DNA of 64,000 nucleotides from Methyloversatilis universalis EHg5 (GTDB lineage Bacteria > Pseudomonadota > Gammaproteobacteria > Burkholderiales > Rhodocyclaceae): NCBI RefSeq assembly GCF_000378945.1, contig NZ_KB900539.1, positions 613,241 to 677,240 on the forward strand, written 5' to 3'. How positions within the stretch are numbered: the stretch's first letter is position 1; each line of letters starts with the position of its first letter. Shown piece by piece: positions 23,950 to 32,640 of the stretch. Under the pieces are notes generated by a model that saw only the letters and a program-made list of their open reading frames with translations, was not told where the DNA came from and did not search any database. Both the position numbers and the translations under genes were made by a program.

Positions 23950-24162
23950 GGAGCGAAGCTGAAGCCGATGTTGCGGCAGACATCGGCCGGCGCCGCGGCG
24001 ATTTGAATGAAGTTCTCGTGACAGCGCGCCCGGCCGCGCCGGCCGGGCGTTCCGGAGGGAAGAGCGCGGGTCATGACGACGGTGTGTGTTGACGGCACAA
24101 TCCATTGTCGTCACGGTGGCTGGCACGGGGTGTGATGTCCTTTACCGCGGGAGAGATGATCG

Positions 24163-24801
24163 ATGAATGATGCGCAGGACAACCGGCGGCCGATTGCCGC
24201 GCGTTCGGCCGGCTGGGCGCGGCGCAGTGCGGCGGCGCTGGCGCGCAGCGCCATCACGCCCAACCAGATTTCGGTTTTCAGCATCGTGTTCGCCGCACTC
24301 GGCGCAGCGCTGCTGCTCTGGCGGCCGACGCCGGCCGGCCTGATCGGCTGTGCGCTGGCGGTGCAGGGCCGGCTCATCTGCAATCTGCTCGACGGCATGG
24401 TGGCCGTGGAGGGCGGGCGCAAATCGGCGCTGGGCGCGCTGTACAACGAATTCCCTGACCGCATCGCGGATTCGCTGCTCATCGTGGCGCTGGGCTATGC
24501 CGCCGGCTGGCCGGCGCTGGGCTGGTTCGGCGCACTGGCGGCGGCGCTCACCGCCTACGTGCGGGTGTCCGGCGGTGCGCTGGGGCAGGCACAGAGCTTT
24601 CGCGGGCCGATGGCCAAGCAGCACCGGATGGCGGTACTGACCGCGGCCTGCCTGATCGGCGCCGCCGAGCAGGCCTGGGCCGGCAGCCTGCATGCGCTGC
24701 AGCTGGCGACAGCGGTGATCGCGGTCGGGTCGGCGATCACCTGCGTCACGCGCACGCGCGGCATCGCGCAGGCGCTGCTGGAGGCGGAACGCACATGCTG
24801 A
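24163..24801 (+). CDS. CDP-alcohol phosphatidyltransferase family protein (variant motif)
   Basis: A 212-residue membrane protein with about six helices. The CDP-binding signature, normally DGxxAR(x8)Gx3Dx3D, reads LLDGMVAVEGGRKSALGALY then NEFPDRIAD (near residues 78-106). The Arg after Ala is Val and the third Asp is Asn, so two of the conserved positions differ. The rest of the fold is intact and the gene overlaps plsC by 7 bp. It probably transfers a head group or makes a non-standard phospholipid (inference). Confidence 0.85.
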   Translation: MNDAQDNRRPIAARSAGWARRSAAALARSAITPNQISVFSIVFAALGAALLLWRPTPAGLIGCALAVQGRLICNLLDGMVAVEGGRKSALGALYNEFPDRIADSLLIVALGYAAGWPALGWFGALAAALTAYVRVSGGALGQAQSFRGPMAKQHRMAVLTAACLIGAAEQAWAGSLHALQLATAVIAVGSAITCVTRTRGIAQALLEAERTC

Positions 24802-25409
24802 TCTCCGCCCTGCTGATCGGCCTGACCCGGGCGCTGGTCGGTGCTGCACCGCGCTGGCAGGGGGCGGGCCCCAGCGACGTACAGCGCATCTATTTCGCCA
24901 ACCATTCCAGCCACATCGACACGCTGGCGCTGTGGTCAGCACTGCCGCCGGCGCTGCGCCGGCACACACGGCCGGTGGCTGCCGCCGATTACTGGAACAC
25001 CGACGCGCTGCGCCGCTGCATCGCGGTGCGCGGCCTCAATGCGGTCTTCATCGAGCGCCAGCGCAGCGATCCGGCGGCCGATCCGCTGGCGCCGCTGGCC
25101 GAGGCGCTGAGCGCGGGCGATTCGCTCATCCTGTTCCCGGAGGGCACGCGCAATCTGCAGCCGCTGCCTGGCCCGTTCAAGGCGGGCCTGTTCCATCTGG
25201 CCCAGCGTTTTCCGGCGGTGGAACTGGTGCCTGTGTATCTGGAAAACCTGCACCGCTGTCTGCCCAAGGGCAGCCTGTTTCCGGTGCCGCTGATCTGTAC
25301 CGTGCGTTTCGGCGCGCCGCTCGTGCGCATCGAAGGCGAAACGCGCACCGACTTCCTCGAACGCGCGCGCACTGCGGTGGTCGCGCTGGCCCATGGAGAG
25401 CAGGCATGA
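24795..25409 (+). CDS. 1-acyl-sn-glycerol-3-phosphate acyltransferase (PlsC-like)
   Basis: A 204-residue acyltransferase with the catalytic HX4D motif NHSSHID (His near residue 37, Asp near 42) and the phosphate-binding FPEGTRN motif near residue 114. PlsC acylates lysophosphatidate to phosphatidate, the substrate of the CdsA encoded next. The short N-terminus has one hydrophobic stretch for membrane attachment. It overlaps the genes on both sides, so the three are almost certainly one operon. Confidence 0.9.
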   Translation: MLISALLIGLTRALVGAAPRWQGAGPSDVQRIYFANHSSHIDTLALWSALPPALRRHTRPVAAADYWNTDALRRCIAVRGLNAVFIERQRSDPAADPLAPLAEALSAGDSLILFPEGTRNLQPLPGPFKAGLFHLAQRFPAVELVPVYLENLHRCLPKGSLFPVPLICTVRFGAPLVRIEGETRTDFLERARTAVVALAHGEQA

Positions 25410-26347
25410 CTGCGCAGCAGACCTTCTATGTACTCATGGGCGGCATCGCTGCGGTGCTGGCGCTGGCCTCCGGCATCGGTGCTGTGCTCGGGCGCCGGGC
25501 GGGCGAGGGCGCGCGCGCGGTGGTGGACAACCTGAATGCGCGCATCCGCGCATGGTGGGTGATGGTGGGCGTGTTCGCGCTGGCCTATCTGCTGGGGCCG
25601 ACCGCCACCATCGTCATGTTCGCGCTGGTGTCGTGGTTCGCGCTGCGCGAATTCATGACGCTGACACCGACCCGGCCGGGCGACCATCGGGCGCTGTCGG
25701 TCGCCTTCTTCATCGCCATTCCGCTGCAGTACCTGCTGATCGCGCGCGACTGGTACGGGCTGTTTTCCATCCTGATCCCGGTCTACGGTTTCCTGCTGCT
25801 GCCCTCGCTGTCAGTGCTGGCGCAGGACACCGGCGACTTCCTCGCGCGCGCGGCCAAGATCCAGTGGGGCGTCATGCTCACCGTCTATTGCATCAGCCAC
25901 GTACCGGCGCTGCTGCTGCTCGACATACCCGGCTACGAGGGGCGCAATGCGCTGCTGCTGTTCTACATGATGCTGGTGGTGCAGCTGTCCGACGTGCTGC
26001 AGTACGTGTTCGGCAAGCTGTTCGGGCGCACCAAGATCGCGCCGGTGGTGAGCCCGTCAAAAACCGTGGAGGGCTTCGTCGGTGGCGCGCTGTCGGCCAC
26101 CGCGGTCGGCGCGGCGATGTGGTGGATCACGCCCTTCTCGCCGCTGCAGGCCGCCGGCATGGCGGCAGCCATCGTGCTGATGGGCTTTCTCGGCGGGCTG
26201 GTGCTGTCTGCGGTCAAGCGCAGTCTGGGCGCGAAGGACTGGGGCCGCATGATAGAGGGGCACGGCGGCATGATGGACCGCATGGATTCGGTCAGTTTTG
26301 CCGCGCCGGTGTTTTTCCACCTGACGCGCTATTTCTTTACGCCCTGA
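25406..26347 (+). CDS. cdsA: Phosphatidate cytidylyltransferase (CdsA-like)
   Basis: A 313-residue multi-helix membrane enzyme converting phosphatidate and CTP to CDP-diacylglycerol. The CdsA signature is nearly perfect at about residues 271-298 (SAVKRSLGAKDWG, then EGHGGMMDRMDS). ATG 25406 overlaps the plsC stop as ATGA; the frame is open far upstream only because of high GC. With the CDP-alcohol transferase and PlsC it forms a self-contained phospholipid-synthesis set, likely a second copy beside the housekeeping pathway (inference). Confidence 0.93.
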   Translation: MTAQQTFYVLMGGIAAVLALASGIGAVLGRRAGEGARAVVDNLNARIRAWWVMVGVFALAYLLGPTATIVMFALVSWFALREFMTLTPTRPGDHRALSVAFFIAIPLQYLLIARDWYGLFSILIPVYGFLLLPSLSVLAQDTGDFLARAAKIQWGVMLTVYCISHVPALLLLDIPGYEGRNALLLFYMMLVVQLSDVLQYVFGKLFGRTKIAPVVSPSKTVEGFVGGALSATAVGAAMWWITPFSPLQAAGMAAAIVLMGFLGGLVLSAVKRSLGAKDWGRMIEGHGGMMDRMDSVSFAAPVFFHLTRYFFTP

Positions 26348-26392
26348 GTCTTCATGCCCTGAGTCTCTGCCCCCGCCGGTCATGCCGGGCGC

Positions 26393-27679
26393 TCAGTGGC
26401 CGCCGTCTTCCGGGTGGCCGGCGCAGCGCTGCGCGTGTCCGATCAGCACCGCCTGTTCGCGCGTGTTGCGGGTGAGGGCGGCGGCCAGCCGGAAGGCATC
26501 GGCTGCTTCGGCCAGCCGGCCGCATTTTTCCAGCAGATCGCCGCGCACTGCGGGCAGCAGCGGATAGTGCTGCAGCGAGGGTTCGTCGCGCAGTGCGTCG
26601 GCAAGATCCAGCCCGGCGGCCGGGCCGAAGGCCATGCCCACCGCGACCGCGCGGTTCAGATCCACCACCGGCGACGGCGCAACCTGGGCCAGCGCGTCGT
26701 ACAGCGCGGCGATGCGCGGCCAGTCGGTGTCGCCGGCGCGGGCGGCCCGCGCGTGACAGGCGGCGATGGCGGCCTGCAGCGCGTACGGGCCATAGGCGCC
26801 GCCGAGCGCATCCACCCGTTCCAGCGCGGCCAGGCCGCGGCGGATGAGCAGGCGGTCCCAGCGACCGCGGTCCTGGTCCAGCAGCAGCACCGGCCGGCCG
26901 TCGGCGTCGCTGCGGGCGCGCAGCCGCGAGGCCTGGATTTCCATCAGCGCGACCAGCCCGTGCACCTCGGCCACGTCAGGCGCCAGCGTGGCCAGCACCC
27001 GACCCAGGCGCAGCGCTTCGTCGCACAGTGCCGGGCGGGTCCAGTGTTCGCCGGCGGTGGCGGCGTAGCCTTCGTTGAAGATGAGGTAGATCACCCGCAG
27101 CACCGCGTCGAGCCGCTCGCCCAGTTCGGCCGGGCCCGGCAGTTCGAAGGGCACGCGCGCTTCGCTGAGCGTGCGCTTGGCGCGCACGATGCGCTGGGCC
27201 AGCGTGGCTTCCGGCACCAGAAAGGCGCGCGCGATGTCCGGTGTGGCGAGGCCGCCGACCATTTTCAGCGTGAGCGCCACCCGGGCTTCCGGCGGCAGCA
27301 CCGGGTGGCAGGCGACGAATATGAGGCGCAGCACGTCGTCGCCCACCGGGTTGTCGAAGCCGGCGTCCGGTGCCGGCGGGGCGCCGTCCTGCAGCTGGGT
27401 TTCGATCTCCCAGGTCAGCGCGTCGGCCTTGCCGGCCTGCATGCTGCGGTGGCGCAGCAGGTCGAGCGCGCGGTTCTTGGCGGTGGCGGTGAGCCAGGCG
27501 CCCGGATTGTCCGGCACGCCCTTGTGCGGCCACTGTTCGAGCGCGGCCACCAGTGCGTCCTGCGCCAGTTCTTCGGCGATGCCGACATCGCGCACCATGC
27601 GCGCCAGCGTGCCGATGATGCGCGCCGACTCGATGCGCCAGACCGCGTCCAGCGTGCGGTGCAGGTCGCTGCCGGCCAT
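26393..27679 (-). CDS. ECF-type RNA polymerase sigma factor with large C-terminal extension (ECF42-like)
   Basis: A 428-residue sigma factor. Region sigma-2 lies near residues 10-75 (VRDVGIAEELAQDALVAALEQW, PGAWLTATAKNRALDLLRHR) and sigma-4 near residues 125-175. About 240 extra residues (DUF6596) follow, with EGYAATAGEHWTRPALCDEALRLGR and PSPVVDLNRAVAVGMAFGP. This architecture, and two DGPF (YCII-like) genes upstream in the same operon, define the ECF42 group, which is linked to DGPF proteins rather than to an anti-sigma factor. The start lies two bases beyond the stop of the upstream gene. Confidence 0.9.
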   Translation of the reverse strand: MAGSDLHRTLDAVWRIESARIIGTLARMVRDVGIAEELAQDALVAALEQWPHKGVPDNPGAWLTATAKNRALDLLRHRSMQAGKADALTWEIETQLQDGAPPAPDAGFDNPVGDDVLRLIFVACHPVLPPEARVALTLKMVGGLATPDIARAFLVPEATLAQRIVRAKRTLSEARVPFELPGPAELGERLDAVLRVIYLIFNEGYAATAGEHWTRPALCDEALRLGRVLATLAPDVAEVHGLVALMEIQASRLRARSDADGRPVLLLDQDRGRWDRLLIRRGLAALERVDALGGAYGPYALQAAIAACHARAARAGDTDWPRIAALYDALAQVAPSPVVDLNRAVAVGMAFGPAAGLDLADALRDEPSLQHYPLLPAVRGDLLEKCGRLAEAADAFRLAAALTRNTREQAVLIGHAQRCAGHPEDGGH

Positions 27680-27681
27680 GC

Positions 27682-28095
27682 TCAGGCGGCGCGCCCGTCG
27701 AGCGCGCGGAAGCGCTCGATCTCGGCGCCGGGCGTGAAGTCCTCCAGCTCGAATACGCGGCGCACCTCGATTTCAGCGTCCTGCCCCTCTCCGGCCGGAT
27801 TAGGGAAGCGGCGGCTCCATTCGAGCGCCTCTTCCGGCGAGCCGACCTGGATCAGCGTGTAGCCGGCGATCATGTCCGCCGATTCGGCGAACGGGCCGTC
27901 GGTCACGCTGCGTTCGCCGCCGCGGTAGCGGATGCGCCATCCGCGCGCGCTGGGCTGCAGGCCGTTGGCGTCGAGCAGCACGCCGGCGCGGGCCAGTTCT
28001 TCGTGATAGCCGGCCATGGCCGCGAGCAGCGGCGCCTCCGGCATGACGCCGGCTTCGCTGTCGGCGCTGGCCTTGACGATGATCATGTAACGCAT
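27682..28095 (-). CDS. YCII-related DGPF-domain protein
   Basis: A 137-residue protein of the DGPF group. It has MRYMIIVKASADSEAG at the start, GLQPSARGWRIRYRGG in the middle and the defining TDGPFAESADMIAGYTLIQV (DGPF near residue 66). DGPF proteins are co-encoded with ECF42 sigma factors; a role in sensing or modulating the sigma factor is suspected but not established. It is second-to-last in the leftward operon. Confidence 0.9.
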   Translation of the reverse strand: MRYMIIVKASADSEAGVMPEAPLLAAMAGYHEELARAGVLLDANGLQPSARGWRIRYRGGERSVTDGPFAESADMIAGYTLIQVGSPEEALEWSRRFPNPAGEGQDAEIEVRRVFELEDFTPGAEIERFRALDGRAA

Positions 28096-28194
28096 GGTGC
28101 GGTCTCCCCGGCAGTGGCGCCAGTGAAGGTCGGATGGGCGCCGTCATCGTCACGACGGACGACGGCGCCGGTTTTCGACACGGCGCGGGCCGGG

Positions 28195-28560
28195 TCAGCC
28201 GGGCGCGTGGCTGTCGTCGAAGCAGGGGCCGAAGCTGCGCACCTCCACCGTGGCCCAGGCGGCGGCCGGGCAGCGTGCGGCGATGTCCAGCGCCTGCTGC
28301 CTGTCTTCGGTGGCCAGCATGAAGTAGCCGCCTATCATTTCCTTGGCTTCGGCGAACGGGCCGTCGATGACTTCGGTGCGGCCGCCACGCACCTGCACGC
28401 GGCGGGCGTCGACCTTCAGCGATTCGGCACCGGTCAGCAGGCCGGCCGCCGCCAGTTCGCCAGCGAAGGCGGTCATGCTGTCGTACGCGGCGCGGCCTTC
28501 GGCTTCGGTGCGGGTGGCGCGCTGGCCGACCGGTTCGATGATGAGCAGCATGTGCGGCAT
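28195..28560 (-). CDS. YCII-related DGPF-domain protein (second copy)
   Basis: A 121-residue paralogue of the downstream gene, with HMLLIIEPVGQRATRTEAEG at the start and VIDGPFAEAKEMIGGYFML (DGPF near residue 67). Its start abuts the stop of the VOC gene with no gap (28560/28561). A 99-bp gap separates it from the next DGPF gene. The two DGPF proteins are clearly divergent, so they may bind different ligands (inference). Confidence 0.9.
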   Translation of the reverse strand: MPHMLLIIEPVGQRATRTEAEGRAAYDSMTAFAGELAAAGLLTGAESLKVDARRVQVRGGRTEVIDGPFAEAKEMIGGYFMLATEDRQQALDIAARCPAAAWATVEVRSFGPCFDDSHAPG

Positions 28561-29049
28561 TCAGGCCTCCTTCGGTGCGCAGTTGCCGGCCATGGCGGCA
28601 ACTGCGGCGAGCAGTTCGTCCGGTGATACGTCGCGCACATGGGTGGCGAGCGCCCACACATGGCCATTCGGGTCGCGCACCTGGCCGTAGCGATCACCCC
28701 AGAACATGTCCTGCGGCGGCATGACCGACACCGCGCCGGCGGCGAGCGCGCGGTCGTAGATCGCATCCACGTCCGGCACCTGCAGGTGCAGCACCACCGG
28801 CGTGCCGCCCAGGCCGTCCGGGTCGCGGCTGCCGCAGTCCGGATGGGTGTCGGCCAGCATGACGGCGGAGTCGCCGATGCGGATCTGCGCGTGCATGATG
28901 CGGCCGCCGGGCGCGGGCAGGCGCAGGATTTCGCTGGCGCCGAAGGCGCGCACGCAGAAGTCGATGATGGCTGCCGCGTCGCGGCAGAGCAGGTGCGGCG
29001 TGACGGTGTGCAGGCCTGGCGGCAGGGCGCCGCTGCGCGGGTCGCTCAT
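28561..29049 (-). CDS. VOC-superfamily (PhnB/glyoxalase-like) protein
   Basis: A 162-residue vicinal-oxygen-chelate fold protein, with HTVTPHLLCRDAAAIIDFCVRAFGA at the start, MHAQIRIGDSAVMLAD in the middle and FWGDRYGQVRDPNGHVWALATH near residue 130, the PhnB-like pattern. It is the first gene of the ECF42 operon. ATG 29049 has AGGAGA about six bases upstream. Metal ligands are plausible but not securely assigned. It may act in a detoxification or sensing role under the sigma factor. Confidence 0.88.
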   Translation of the reverse strand: MSDPRSGALPPGLHTVTPHLLCRDAAAIIDFCVRAFGASEILRLPAPGGRIMHAQIRIGDSAVMLADTHPDCGSRDPDGLGGTPVVLHLQVPDVDAIYDRALAAGAVSVMPPQDMFWGDRYGQVRDPNGHVWALATHVRDVSPDELLAAVAAMAGNCAPKEA

Positions 29050-29247
29050 ATGCGTTCTCCTCTCGGTTCGGGGCCGGCGACGTGCCGGCCTTCCTGCACG
29101 ACGAACGGGCCGTGTGCATATCGACATCACACCGCGCAGTCCGTCGGAGTGGCCGGTGCGCTCCGGCTTGACCCGCTGCGGGTGAGGTCTTAGCGTGAGA
29201 CCATAGCCCGGAAAGCCGCGTGCCATGCCGGCCTGAACTCTTTCTCC

Positions 29248-32154
29248 ATGACCACGACAACACACGCGAATACAGCCGCCCCGGTACCTGCCTGGGTCCC
29301 CGCAGTCTGCCTCGGCGCGGTGCTGCTGATGGCGGTAGCCATCATGATGCCGCCTGTCGCCCTGTTCAAGGACCGGCACGGCGCCATGCTGGCGACCCAT
29401 CTGCTGCTGGAAATCTTCTCGGTCATGGTGTCGTCGCTGGTGGTGGTCATGGCCTGGCACCGGCTGGACCGCACCGCCGACGACGCGTCAAGAATACTGA
29501 TCTACGGTTTCAGCGTGGTGGCGGGGGCCGATCTCATCCACGCGCTGACCTATGAGGGCATGCCGCCGTTGCTGGTCGACAGCAGCACTTCGCGCGCCAT
29601 CTTCTTCTGGCTGCTGGGCCGCAGCGTCGAACTGCTCACCGTACTGCTGCTGGCCGCCCGCATGCGCCTGCCTGGTGGCCGCACGCTGTGGCTGGCGCTG
29701 GGCCTGATTTCGGTGCTGGCGGCGCTGCTGTTCGGCAGTTTCGGCCTGCCGCTGTTTCCGGAAACCTTCGTGCCCGGTCAGGGCGTGACCCGGTTCAAGT
29801 CCCTGACGGAATACCTGCTGTGCGCCGGCAACGTGCTGGTGGCGGCCTGGCTGTTCGCGCAGTACCGCCGTACGCAGGACCCGCGCACGCTGCATTTCGC
29901 GCTGGCCAGCTTCGTCATGGGCGTGGGTGAACTGGCTTTTTCGAGCTATGTCACGCCGTCGGATTTCCTGAACGTGTTCGGCCACCTGTTCAAGATCGTG
30001 GCCTACGGATTCGTGTTCCGCGCCTGTTTCGTGCTCGGGCTGCGCGAGCCCTACGACCTGCTGCGTCAGTCGGAAATCCGGGCGCGGGCGCGCAAGAGCG
30101 AACTGAACGCGCTGCTCGGCAATGTGCCCGTAGGCATCGCCCGCATCGATCACGAGTTCCGGGTGCGCTATGTGAACCGGGTGTGCGCCGGTCTGCTGGG
30201 GCAGTCGATCGAGGCCCTGGTCGGCCGCCGTGCTGGCGACATCCTGCCGCCCTTCCTGATGAGTGCGATGCAGCCTCATCTGCCGCGGGCGCTGGCCGGC
30301 GAGCGGGTGGAGTTCGACGCAGGCCAGCGCGACGCGTCCGGACAGGACCTGCATCTGGCGGTCACGCTGGTGCCGGAGCCGGCGGCTGACGGTCGGCCGC
30401 GCAGTCTGCTCATCATGCTGTCCGACACCACCGAGCGCGAACGTGCGCGGCAGCAGTGGCTGGAATCGCTGGAAGAGGTGCGCGAACTGAAGGCAGCGCT
30501 GGATGCGCACGCCATCGTCGCGGTGACCGACGCGCGCGGCGTGATCACCCGGGTGAACGACAAGTTCTGCCAGATTTCGCAGTACGCACGTGAAGAGCTG
30601 ATCGGGCGCACCCACAAGGTGATCAATTCCGGCAGTCATCCGCGCAGCTTTTTCGACGAGCTGTGGCGCACCATCGCCTCCGGTCAGGTGTGGCACGGCG
30701 ATATCTGCAACCGGGCGAAAGACGGTTCGCTGTACTGGGTGCATACCACCATCGTGCCGCTGTCGCATGCCGACGGTCAGCCGGCGCAGTACATCGCCAT
30801 CCGTGCCGACATCACCGAGCGCAAGCGGGCGGAAGAAGAGGCGCAGCGCCTGGCCTTCCACGACGAACTGACCGGCCTGCCCAACCGGCGGCTGATGAGC
30901 GACCGGCTGCGCCACGCGATCGACGGCGCCGATCGCGATCACCAGTACGGTGCGCTGCTGCTGATGGATCTGGACAATTTCAAGGAGATCAACGACACGC
31001 TGGGCCACGCCCAGGGCGACGCGCTGCTGCGTCAGGTGTCGTCCCGCCTGCTGTCGCGTCTGCGCGCCAGCGACACCGTGGCCCGTTTTGGCGGCGACGA
31101 ATTCGTGGTCATCGTCGAGGAGCTGGGCAGCGACATCGATGACGCTTCGGTGCGCATGGGTCACATCTGCGAAGCGCTGCGCGAGGCGCTGCAGCAGCCC
31201 TGCGAGCTGGGTGGGCAGATGGTGGGCAGTACGGTGAGCATGGGCGTGGTGTTCTTCCGCGCCGCCAGCGATGACCCGGACGAACTGCTGAAGCAGGCCG
31301 ACATCGCGCTGTACAAGGCCAAGGAAGCCGGCCGCAACCGGGTGTGCTTCTTCGACCCCGGACTGCAGGCGGAAACCACCCGCCGTGCCACGCTGCTGCG
31401 CGAACTGCGCGGTGCCGGTGCACGCGGTGAGCTGGCACTGCATTACCAGCCGGTGGCCGATGCGCACTGGCGCATCCTCGGCGTCGAGGCACTGCTGCGC
31501 TGGCACCACCCGGAGCGCGGCATGGTGCCGCCCGGTCTGTTCATACCGCTGGCGGAACAGAGCGCGCTGATTCTCGAAGTGGGGCAGTGGGTGCTGGAAA
31601 CCGCCTGCGCCCAGCTGGCGGCCTGGGCGCACGACCCGCTGCGCGCGTGCTGGACCGTGGCGGTGAACGTGAGCGAGCGTCAGTTCCACGATCCGGCCTT
31701 CCTGCAGAAGGTGGAAGCGGCGCTGGCCAGCAGCGGGGCCGATCCGCACCGGCTGCGCATCGAACTGACCGAAAGCATGCTGCACCGCGATCTGGACATG
31801 ACGCTGGGCACCATGCGCGCGCTGCAGCAGCGCGGCGTGCGCTTCGCGCTGGACGATTTCGGCACCGGCTACTCGTCGCTGAGCTATCTGAAGAAGCTGC
31901 CGCTGGACCAGCTCAAGATCGACAAGTCCTTCGTCGACGAGGTACTGACCGACGCCAACAGCGCCGCCATCGCGCGCACCATCCTGTCGCTGGCGGCCAG
32001 CCTGGAACTCGGGGTGGTGGCCGAGGGCGTGGAAAAGGCGGAACAGCTGGCCTTCCTCGCGCGCCACGGCTGCCCGGCCTTCCAGGGCTATCTGCTCAGT
32101 CGCCCGCGGCCGGTGGACGAACTGCCTGCGGTGCTGGTGCAGCCGGCGACCTGA
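29248..32154 (+). CDS. MASE3-PAS-PAS-GGDEF-EAL cyclic-di-GMP enzyme
   Basis: A 968-residue membrane protein. A MASE3-type sensor with 7-8 helices fills residues 15-265 (LLEIFSVMVSSLVVVMAW, IYGFSVVAGADLIHALTYEG). Two PAS domains cover about 285-530. A GGDEF domain has RFGGDEFVVI near residue 613 and DLDNFKEIND, both intact for diguanylate cyclase activity. An EAL domain has VEALLRWHHPERG near 745 and DDFGTGYSS near 868, intact for phosphodiesterase activity. Net activity cannot be predicted. It is divergent from the VOC-sigma operon. Confidence 0.93.
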   Translation: MTTTTHANTAAPVPAWVPAVCLGAVLLMAVAIMMPPVALFKDRHGAMLATHLLLEIFSVMVSSLVVVMAWHRLDRTADDASRILIYGFSVVAGADLIHALTYEGMPPLLVDSSTSRAIFFWLLGRSVELLTVLLLAARMRLPGGRTLWLALGLISVLAALLFGSFGLPLFPETFVPGQGVTRFKSLTEYLLCAGNVLVAAWLFAQYRRTQDPRTLHFALASFVMGVGELAFSSYVTPSDFLNVFGHLFKIVAYGFVFRACFVLGLREPYDLLRQSEIRARARKSELNALLGNVPVGIARIDHEFRVRYVNRVCAGLLGQSIEALVGRRAGDILPPFLMSAMQPHLPRALAGERVEFDAGQRDASGQDLHLAVTLVPEPAADGRPRSLLIMLSDTTERERARQQWLESLEEVRELKAALDAHAIVAVTDARGVITRVNDKFCQISQYAREELIGRTHKVINSGSHPRSFFDELWRTIASGQVWHGDICNRAKDGSLYWVHTTIVPLSHADGQPAQYIAIRADITERKRAEEEAQRLAFHDELTGLPNRRLMSDRLRHAIDGADRDHQYGALLLMDLDNFKEINDTLGHAQGDALLRQVSSRLLSRLRASDTVARFGGDEFVVIVEELGSDIDDASVRMGHICEALREALQQPCELGGQMVGSTVSMGVVFFRAASDDPDELLKQADIALYKAKEAGRNRVCFFDPGLQAETTRRATLLRELRGAGARGELALHYQPVADAHWRILGVEALLRWHHPERGMVPPGLFIPLAEQSALILEVGQWVLETACAQLAAWAHDPLRACWTVAVNVSERQFHDPAFLQKVEAALASSGADPHRLRIELTESMLHRDLDMTLGTMRALQQRGVRFALDDFGTGYSSLSYLKKLPLDQLKIDKSFVDEVLTDANSAAIARTILSLAASLELGVVAEGVEKAEQLAFLARHGCPAFQGYLLSRPRPVDELPAVLVQPAT

Positions 32155-32170
32155 TGGCCGCTGCAGCCGC

Positions 32171-32563
32171 TTACAGGCTGGTGCAGCGCAGTCGTCCGCG
32201 TTCGCGTACCGCCTGGCAGCCGACGCAGTGCTGTACCTGGGGCGTCAGTTCCAGACGCTGCAGCGGAATGTTCTCGCCGCAGTCCTCGCACAGGCCGTAG
32301 CGACCTTCGGCCAGACGTTCCAGCGCAGCGTCGATGGCGCCCAGTTCGACCTCTTCCTGATCGGTGAGCATCAGGTCGACTTCGCGGTCGGCCGCGCGCT
32401 GTGGCGCGTCGTCGCCGTCCTGCTGCAGTACTTCGTGCGCATGCTCGGTGCGGCTCTGGCCGCCGAGGTGGATGTGCCGCTGCGCTGCCAGCGCGTGACG
32501 ACGCGCGAGCAGGCGGGCGGTGAGCCGTTCCAGATCGGCGGTATTCAGGGTGTATGTGACCAT
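32171..32563 (-). CDS. DksA/TraR-family C4 zinc-finger protein
   Basis: A 130-residue protein with a helical N-terminal half (NTADLERLTARLLARRHAL) and a C-terminal zinc finger formed by CEDCG and CVGCQ (about residues 92 and 116). DksA-type proteins enter the RNA polymerase secondary channel and modulate initiation, often with ppGpp. ATG 32563 is preferred: GGAGG lies eight bases upstream, whereas for ATG 32569 the spacing would be only two. It converges on the MASE3 gene and follows a GGDEF/EAL gene on its own strand. Confidence 0.9.
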   Translation of the reverse strand: MVTYTLNTADLERLTARLLARRHALAAQRHIHLGGQSRTEHAHEVLQQDGDDAPQRAADREVDLMLTDQEEVELGAIDAALERLAEGRYGLCEDCGENIPLQRLELTPQVQHCVGCQAVRERGRLRCTSL

Positions 32564-32640
32564 CTGCATGTCCTCCGTACGGACATGCTCCCACCTGGAT
32601 CTGCAGCCGGCGTTGATCGACATCAACGCCGGTGGCGGGC

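Noticed and set aside
29488-32067. 859-codon open frame antisense to the MASE3-GGDEF-EAL gene
   Set aside because: Same reason: high-GC shadow without motifs.
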